Positions 54,802 through 61,018 of a stretch of 64,000 bases of DNA are shown one piece after another. Position 1 is the first letter of the stretch, and each line of letters begins with the position of its first letter. A model generated the notes under the pieces. The model saw only the letters and a list, made by a program, of their open reading frames with translations. It did no database searches and was not told the DNA's origin. Origin of the DNA: Vibrio tritonius (lineage in GTDB: Bacteria; Pseudomonadota; Gammaproteobacteria; Enterobacterales; Vibrionaceae); contig NZ_AP014636.1 in assembly GCF_001547935.1 (NCBI RefSeq), forward strand, positions 1,178,001 through 1,242,000, in the 5' to 3' direction. The position numbers were made by a program, and so were the translations under genes.

Positions 54802-56916
54802 TTACATAACCGACTCGCGGATCAGGACTTTCATGATGGCTTGCCACACACGGCTGAGAATACTTTGTCCTTCACCTTCGATGGTAACTTGGCCGCGCAT
54901 TTGAAATGCGGGGGCGTCCGTGTCTTGGACTTGCAGCGTCGCTAGGTAAAGGGCTTGCTCGGGTATCGGTTGATGGGTTTTCCGATCAATAGTTGCGGCA
55001 ATCGGGCCAAGGTAAGGAGAACTGAGTTCAGGGTGAGCGCTAAGGTTATCAATCGTGCCAAGTGATAGTTTGGATAGCTGCAGTGCAACTGGCGGTTGAT
55101 TGAGATTTTCAGCCACAAACACCGCGGTTGCACCAGCGTTTAGACGCGCGTATTGATGTTCATCGATATAGGCATCAACGCGGCTCTCTTGATTGCTGAT
55201 GAGTGTCGCTAATACTTGTCCTGTCGCGAGCCAATCCCCAGCCTGCAGGTAGGGATTCACATCGACGACTTGTCCTGAAAATGGCGCACGCACGGTTAAT
55301 TCATCGAGTAATGTTTGCTGCTGAGCCAGTCGCTGAGTAATAACCACCAGCTCATCGCGGATGATGGCTAAATCCGCCGAAGCCTTTTTATCAAAAGGAT
55401 AGGATTGCAGTTGCTTGAGTAAACTCTGCTGGCGATAGGTCAGCTCGGTTATACTCTGCAAAAGTAAAGGAGAGCTTAGCCGAAACAGCACCTCACCCTC
55501 CTGCACTTGCTGGCCCGATTGAACCTCGATGGTCTGCAACTGGGCATCTTGCGCCACAAACAGTGTTTGCTGTTTGGCTAGCCACATGGCAGGAGCGCTG
55601 ATGGTTTGATGCCACGGCACAATTAAGCTAATCAGTAACAGTAGACTCGTGATAAGTGTCAGTTTGGTATTGAGATTAAAGGTCATTTTTTGTTTTTGGC
55701 TCAGCCAATAGCGAATTTCATAAACACAAGGACGAACCAGCAGATACGCGATTTCGACCATAAATAGCACCACACCTAAGGCTTTGAACACTAGGTGATA
55801 AATCCCAAAGGCAATGCCAAAATAGAGAGTTAAGCGATAGAGCCACATGGCAAAGGCATAGCTGATGACCAACCGTTGACGCGCCTTGCGCATTGGCTCT
55901 GGTGCTGCATCCTGCCACCCCCACAACCATGACCGAATTTTCCATTGCGCCATTTTGGTTGCGCGCTGTTGCAAATTCGGCATCTCGAGCCAATCAGAAA
56001 AAATAAAGTAGCCATCAAAACGCATTAAAGGACTAAGGTTGACCGACAGCGATAACAGTAGCGATGTGGTAGCAAGGGTGAGTAACACGCTGCGCGCGAT
56101 CCCCGGGTCAAAGAAGTTCCACAGTAGTAGCGCCCATGCAGCAATCACTGCTTCAGTGAGCATGCCAGCAGCGCTTATCATCATACGCGGGCGCTGCTGT
56201 TTTAGCCGCCATGCAGTAGTGACATCGGTATAAAGCACCGGCCAAAACAAAATGAAGTTCACCCCCATGGTTGCCACTCGCCCATGGTACTTTTTGCAGA
56301 CAAACGCATGCCCCAATTCGTGAAGCACCTTCACGACAATCACCGTAGTGACGGAAAGCACGATGCCCGAAAAAGAAAACAGATAGGAAAACCCAGCGCT
56401 AAACTCCTGCCACTGATGAGACGCTAACCACAGCCCCATCAGTCCAACTAAGGCACTGAGTTGAATAAACTGACGGGACAATAATGGTCGCACCCAAGGT
56501 AATGCTTTGGTTAGCCACGCATCCGGTGAGCAGAGCGGTACGCGAAACGACAGATGACGTTGAAACAACCATTGCCACCATTTTTGAGCACTTCGCCGCT
56601 GTTTATCTTGTTCGATTAGCTGCTCACTATCAGCCTGCACCAATTGGTTGTGTTGCAGAAAACGAATAAACGCCCCAAGCTGCGTGGCATTGGGGCTTAA
56701 GGTCGTAGTTTGGCAAATGCGTTTAAGCAGCTCCTCTGCCGATGACTGCCAATGGGCCAAAAACTCGGTTTCTAACCAACCCAGTTGAAAGAACTGCCCG
56801 CGAACGGGATCTTCTAAAGTCCAACGCGGCGCGCCATTGTCTGCGGCTGGCGCTTCATGCAAACGCAACTCTTGACGCAGTGGAGGTAAGCATTCAGGCA
56901 AGCTTGCGCTCATCAT
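54802..56916 (-). CDS. PqqD-like / M50 zinc protease / HlyD fusion protein
   Basis: A 704-residue inner-membrane protein. The first 110 residues resemble a PqqD/winged-helix peptide-binding domain (APRWTLEDPVRGQFFQLGWL). An M50 site-2-protease core follows: HELGHA at 199-204 and NLSPLMRFDGY, with the third ligand Asp near 300, among about eight helices. After the last helix (near residues 420-445) comes a periplasmic HlyD-type lipoyl and coiled-coil domain (LQTIEVQSGQQVQEGEVLFR, VRAPFSGQVVDVNPYLQAGD). No ABC ATPase is encoded nearby. The ATG overlaps the previous stop as ATGA. A role in processing or moving the large surface protein upstream is inferred from the operon. Confidence 0.85.
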   Translation of the reverse strand: MMSASLPECLPPLRQELRLHEAPAADNGAPRWTLEDPVRGQFFQLGWLETEFLAHWQSSAEELLKRICQTTTLSPNATQLGAFIRFLQHNQLVQADSEQLIEQDKQRRSAQKWWQWLFQRHLSFRVPLCSPDAWLTKALPWVRPLLSRQFIQLSALVGLMGLWLASHQWQEFSAGFSYLFSFSGIVLSVTTVIVVKVLHELGHAFVCKKYHGRVATMGVNFILFWPVLYTDVTTAWRLKQQRPRMMISAAGMLTEAVIAAWALLLWNFFDPGIARSVLLTLATTSLLLSLSVNLSPLMRFDGYFIFSDWLEMPNLQQRATKMAQWKIRSWLWGWQDAAPEPMRKARQRLVISYAFAMWLYRLTLYFGIAFGIYHLVFKALGVVLFMVEIAYLLVRPCVYEIRYWLSQKQKMTFNLNTKLTLITSLLLLISLIVPWHQTISAPAMWLAKQQTLFVAQDAQLQTIEVQSGQQVQEGEVLFRLSSPLLLQSITELTYRQQSLLKQLQSYPFDKKASADLAIIRDELVVITQRLAQQQTLLDELTVRAPFSGQVVDVNPYLQAGDWLATGQVLATLISNQESRVDAYIDEHQYARLNAGATAVFVAENLNQPPVALQLSKLSLGTIDNLSAHPELSSPYLGPIAATIDRKTHQPIPEQALYLATLQVQDTDAPAFQMRGQVTIEGEGQSILSRVWQAIMKVLIRESVM

Positions 56917-58373
56917 AAGCCGCCCCACCACATGCGTAAGTGCGACAAAGGACGACGCATTAGGTAATAAATCAACGAGGTGCGCTCACCATAGATTTTC
57001 GCCATCCCTTTTAGTCCCATGGTGGGCGAGTCTTGCTCTGCGTCCATCTGCGCTTTGAGTTCAAACGCATACTGGCCATCATTTTGTAGAGTCGAGCGAT
57101 AAGCAACGGTGCTTAACTTGGCAGGAATAGCATCCGTTGGTCGGCTATTAAGAAAAAAGCGCACTTCATCGCCTTGGCTAAGCGCCATTCGATCTTCCAC
57201 CGCGAGCTGAATTTTAATCACGGTATGAGTAGGATCGGCGATGTCCATTAAGGGTTCACCTAAGCGAATAGGACGTCCAACCCAATCGCCTTGATCGTCA
57301 AACAGAGTGATACCATCTTGCTGTGCCACTAACCGGGTTTGTGCAACTTTCTCTTGCAGATAAGCCACTTGAGAATGAGCAAGAGCCTGTTTGCCTTCCA
57401 AAATGGCAAGACTGGCTTTTCGACTGGCATCGTAAAAAGATTGCTGCTGCGCCACCCGCAGTTCCGCACTGGCAATGGAGAGCTGTTGCTGAGCTTGAGC
57501 AAGTTGATCGTCGAGGGTTTGTGAATCAAGCTCTAACAGCACATCGCCCTTTTTCACTGCGCTATTGGGTTTAACCCACAGCTTTTTGACTACGCCATCT
57601 AATGGCATGCGCACCGTCATTGGTGTAGCAGACACCACTTCTGCCGGAGCCAATACGGATTGACGCACTGGCAAAAATAGCGCCCCAACAGCCAACGCTC
57701 CAACCAACCACCACAGTTTTTTGTGACCGAGCATGGTGCGATGCATAGAACGCTCTTGAGACGAACTTCTTTCAAACCACGCCCGCTTTCGACTTTGCTG
57801 AGCTAAGGCTTGCCAAACAAAACCGACTTGTTCGCTCCAAAATGTGAGCAACCTTTTTTCTCTCAACGAGAGCGCTGTTGAACGAAACAGCCATAACCCA
57901 GCCACCAGCTCATGGTGTGAATTAAGTAATGGCACCCACACCGCCACTTGTGTGAAAGCCTCGCTGTTTGAGGAATCTGGATTTAAGCCATCAGCCTCAG
58001 CACTGAGTTTATCAAGCTCGACTTTGTGGATCTGTTTGCCCTGATCTTGGCGAGCAACCTGCTGACTTAATTTGGCCATCCACTGACTAAACGGCGCTTT
58101 CGGGTCGATGGTTGTAACTGCCGAAGCGCCGCACACGACTTGCCGTTTGGCGTCCCACAGCAAGGCTTGTTCATAATCGAGCAAGCTTTTGGTTTGATTG
58201 AGCACCACAAAATGAAGTTGATTCAGTGTCTCGGCCTCGCGCGCTTTTTGCTGCAGTTGTAGCAGTGTCAGCAGAGCTTGCTCAATCTCGTTACTCTGGG
58301 GTGAGGTGCTCGATGGTTGTGCGGTGATAGAGTGTTGCGAAGTGATAGTGTGTTGCGAGTGGGTCGTGCTCAT
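56913..58373 (-). CDS. GAF-like / HlyD adaptor fusion
   Basis: A 486-residue protein. A Ser/Thr/His/Gln-rich start and a GAF-like cytoplasmic domain (about residues 35-190, LNQTKSLLDYEQALLWDAKR, VAVWVPLLNSHHELVAGLWL) precede one helix (LWWLVGALAVGALFLPV). A periplasmic HlyD-type domain follows (VRMPLDGVVKKLWVKPNSAV, QDGITLFDDQGDWVGRPIRL). A GAF-type domain on an adaptor suggests cytoplasmic sensing. It starts one base inside the previous stop (TGATG), with AGGA upstream. Confidence 0.8.
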   Translation of the reverse strand: MSTTHSQHTITSQHSITAQPSSTSPQSNEIEQALLTLLQLQQKAREAETLNQLHFVVLNQTKSLLDYEQALLWDAKRQVVCGASAVTTIDPKAPFSQWMAKLSQQVARQDQGKQIHKVELDKLSAEADGLNPDSSNSEAFTQVAVWVPLLNSHHELVAGLWLFRSTALSLREKRLLTFWSEQVGFVWQALAQQSRKRAWFERSSSQERSMHRTMLGHKKLWWLVGALAVGALFLPVRQSVLAPAEVVSATPMTVRMPLDGVVKKLWVKPNSAVKKGDVLLELDSQTLDDQLAQAQQQLSIASAELRVAQQQSFYDASRKASLAILEGKQALAHSQVAYLQEKVAQTRLVAQQDGITLFDDQGDWVGRPIRLGEPLMDIADPTHTVIKIQLAVEDRMALSQGDEVRFFLNSRPTDAIPAKLSTVAYRSTLQNDGQYAFELKAQMDAEQDSPTMGLKGMAKIYGERTSLIYYLMRRPLSHLRMWWGGL

Positions 58374-59188
58374 CACTTGTTCCTATTACGACTGGTGAGC
58401 GTCATCTGCGCGCTCCCGCTCATACCCGGCATCAGAACCAGCCCTTCATGGGCCTGAATCTCGCCAAACACTTTAAACGATTGGCTTAGCGCATCGATTA
58501 CACTGCCTAACCGAGTCACTTTGGCAGGATAGGTTTGACCAGTTTCATCCAGCTGGACGGTAAAGGATTGACCAATTTGCAGAGCAGTTACCCAACGCGA
58601 TGGCACAATCATTTCCACATCGTACGCGTCGGTACTGTAGATATTGAGTAGCTTAGTGCCTTCACTTACAAATTCGCCCGGTTCGACCATGCGTTCAGAC
58701 ACCCGACCGGCAAAGGGCGCACGAATCGCACAGCGTTTCACCATGATATCGGCAGCGCGCTGCTCTGCCTTGGCTTTCGCAAAATCGGCACTCGCCTGCC
58801 CCACTTCCAAAACGCTATTGGATTCGAGGGTATTTAGCCGTTTTGCCACTTGGTATTTTTGCTGAGCCAGCTCGCTTTGCGCCAAGGTTTGTTGGTATTT
58901 GGCTTGATACAAATCGCACTCAATACTGGCGATCACGTCTCCTTTAGCAAAGTGTTGCCCCTCTTTAAACGGCACACGTTGCAAGCGCCCAGCAAGTTCA
59001 CTTGACACCACTAGCTGCGCTGCCGGTTCGAGTTGAATGCGAATGCTGTCAGATGGCTGCTGGCTTGGTACAACACTTGGTACAGCGCTTGGCATATTAC
59101 TGGCAGCGGCATGAAAGCTAATTCCAAGGCAAACGCCGCTAAGCAAAGCGGCGCTGCGTCCTTTGGTCAGTAAACCCTTACTTGGCAT
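58373..59188 (-). CDS. RND-type periplasmic adaptor
   Basis: A 271-residue membrane-fusion protein, shorter than typical RND adaptors. A signal peptide ends near FHAAASN. Lipoyl halves are LAGRLQRVPFKEGQHFAKGD and IRAPFAGRVSERMVEPGEFV, separated by a short coiled coil. No RND pump accompanies it. GGAGGAAACGA precedes the ATG, and the gene overlaps the TolC-type gene by 11 bases. Confidence 0.85.
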   Translation of the reverse strand: MPSKGLLTKGRSAALLSGVCLGISFHAAASNMPSAVPSVVPSQQPSDSIRIQLEPAAQLVVSSELAGRLQRVPFKEGQHFAKGDVIASIECDLYQAKYQQTLAQSELAQQKYQVAKRLNTLESNSVLEVGQASADFAKAKAEQRAADIMVKRCAIRAPFAGRVSERMVEPGEFVSEGTKLLNIYSTDAYDVEMIVPSRWVTALQIGQSFTVQLDETGQTYPAKVTRLGSVIDALSQSFKVFGEIQAHEGLVLMPGMSGSAQMTLTSRNRNK

Positions 59189-60890
59189 TCGTTTCCTCCA
59201 CTGGGCGGGTGTAGTCGTGGATAATCGCCGCTTTCAGAGAACCTAACGAATCATAAACCGAGACATACTCAGCAGGCTTGGTGCTGTTGCTCTCCGTAGC
59301 CACAGATTGAACAGGTGAAGTTGACTCGTGTGTGGTCACTTCCCCCTGTTTGACCAACGCAATCACCTGCTGTTGCTGAGCGGTTAACGTGCCCTTGGTC
59401 AGCAGCTGGTTTTGCTCTGCAATCGCTTGAGAGAGCGTTGCAACACTGGTGTCACGGATGGTTTTTGGCAGAGGATCTAACCCTGCTGCTTGGTAAATCG
59501 CGCCATAGGCAGTGTAAGCCTGCGCCAACTGTTGGTCACGATGGCGAGTGATCAGCGCCGTTTCGGTGAGCATTTTGATCTGCTCTAGACGCGATTTCAG
59601 GTCACTTTGGAAAGCACTTTGAGTTTGCTGAGCGATGCCTTGTTGCAAGCGCAGTAGCTCGGCAGCTTGCGCATATTGCGTTTGCGCTTGGCTATATTGT
59701 TGCCACGCCAAGTGAACTTGAGTAAGCACGGCCATGCGCAGCGCCTGACGTCTGAGCTCTGCCACTTCTTCTTTGGCTTTGCCCGCCTGTTTAATTGATG
59801 AATAGGAGAAGACATTCATCAAGTTCCAACTCACACGCACTCCAGCATCGGCCCAATGTTGATTAACCAGATAGCTGTTGCTGTCGTAGTGACCGCCGAC
59901 AAACAGCGATGCGCCCGGTAAGAGGTGCGTTAGCTGTGAGCGTGTTTCTAACACTGCATTACGTGCTTTGTAGATCTCTTCATTGATTTCTGGACGATTA
60001 ACCATTGCTAAGGTTTCTAAATGATCCAGTTGATAACCCACCGCTGGCAGCTGCGTTTTTGCCGTAGCAATAGGTGCCAATGTAAACGGTGTACCAGGAG
60101 CTAGGTTCATTAAGCTTGCCAGTTCGGTTTTCGCCATCACCAATTCTGCCGATAGGTTTTGTAACTGGGCTATCATCTGCAGCAGGCTTTTTTGATACTG
60201 CATCGCTTCAATTGGCGCGACCAAACGCTCTTGTTCCGTTAACTTGGCTTTGGCTAACGCTTGTTTGGCCTGCGACAATGCTTGATTTACGGTCGGCTCT
60301 AGCTGCTGCGCGGTCGCTGCTGCCCAGTAGGCTTTACGCACTTTTTGCATGATGTCGGCGACCACGGCGCGTTTTTGCTCCTCAGCTGCCAACACATTGT
60401 TGCCTTGGGCTTTGGCACCAAAATAGCCGATACCAAAGTCGAGTACGTTCCAGCTCAATGATAAATCGCCATTGGACACATTGCGGTCTTGGCTTGTGGA
60501 CGCCTCAAGTGATTGAGTGCCAGTAGAGACCGATTCGCTGGATGACGCAGCTTGGTTATCACGGGTACGCCAACCGGCACTTGCAGCAATCGAAGGCAAT
60601 AGATCATAGCGCTTACTGTCGAGTAATTGATTCTCGTAAGCGTGTTTCATCAGTGCTAAACGCTCTTGTAAGTTGTATTTCACTGCACGCGCCATCGCCT
60701 CTTCTAGAGTAATGGCATGCACAATCGGCTCCTGATGCGCAAACATGGCGAGTTGGTCTTGTGCTAACAGTGCACTTTTTTCCTGATCAGTCACCGCTTC
60801 AGGCGTTAATGAACAGCCAGATAAAACCACTAGGCTGGCAACAGAAAGACTTAATGCGCTCTTTTTAAAATAACGAGTTGTGTTTTTCAC
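59178..60890 (-). CDS. TolC-type outer-membrane lipoprotein
   Basis: A 570-residue outer-membrane factor with lipobox LVVLSGC (Cys26), two OEP domains with long helices (HAITLEEAMARAVKYNLQER; MFVN-less second repeat around MNVFSYSSIKQAGKAKEEVA), and a C-terminal extension of roughly 80 residues rich in Gln/Thr/Ser. First gene of the four-gene export set behind the large surface protein. Confidence 0.87.
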   Translation of the reverse strand: MKNTTRYFKKSALSLSVASLVVLSGCSLTPEAVTDQEKSALLAQDQLAMFAHQEPIVHAITLEEAMARAVKYNLQERLALMKHAYENQLLDSKRYDLLPSIAASAGWRTRDNQAASSSESVSTGTQSLEASTSQDRNVSNGDLSLSWNVLDFGIGYFGAKAQGNNVLAAEEQKRAVVADIMQKVRKAYWAAATAQQLEPTVNQALSQAKQALAKAKLTEQERLVAPIEAMQYQKSLLQMIAQLQNLSAELVMAKTELASLMNLAPGTPFTLAPIATAKTQLPAVGYQLDHLETLAMVNRPEINEEIYKARNAVLETRSQLTHLLPGASLFVGGHYDSNSYLVNQHWADAGVRVSWNLMNVFSYSSIKQAGKAKEEVAELRRQALRMAVLTQVHLAWQQYSQAQTQYAQAAELLRLQQGIAQQTQSAFQSDLKSRLEQIKMLTETALITRHRDQQLAQAYTAYGAIYQAAGLDPLPKTIRDTSVATLSQAIAEQNQLLTKGTLTAQQQQVIALVKQGEVTTHESTSPVQSVATESNSTKPAEYVSVYDSLGSLKAAIIHDYTRPVEETNAK

Positions 60891-60967
60891 TACGGGTTAC
60901 CACTGCTGGTGAAGCCACTTTCCTTTTTGCTTGTTGAATGTGGGAAAGCTGGCCTCGATTAAAGGTG

Positions 60968-60996
60968 AATAAGAGTGCGCTGCGCGCGCTCTTATT
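60968..60996 (-). terminator. Hairpin after the large surface-protein gene
   Basis: AATAAGAGTGCGC and GCGCGCTCTTATT pair at 12 of 13 positions around TGC. No T run follows on the minus strand. It lies between the surface-protein stop (61019) and the TolC-type gene (start 60890) and may lower read-through. Confidence 0.5.
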
Positions 60997-61018
60997 GCGG
61001 ATTCAATTTGGCAAAGTG

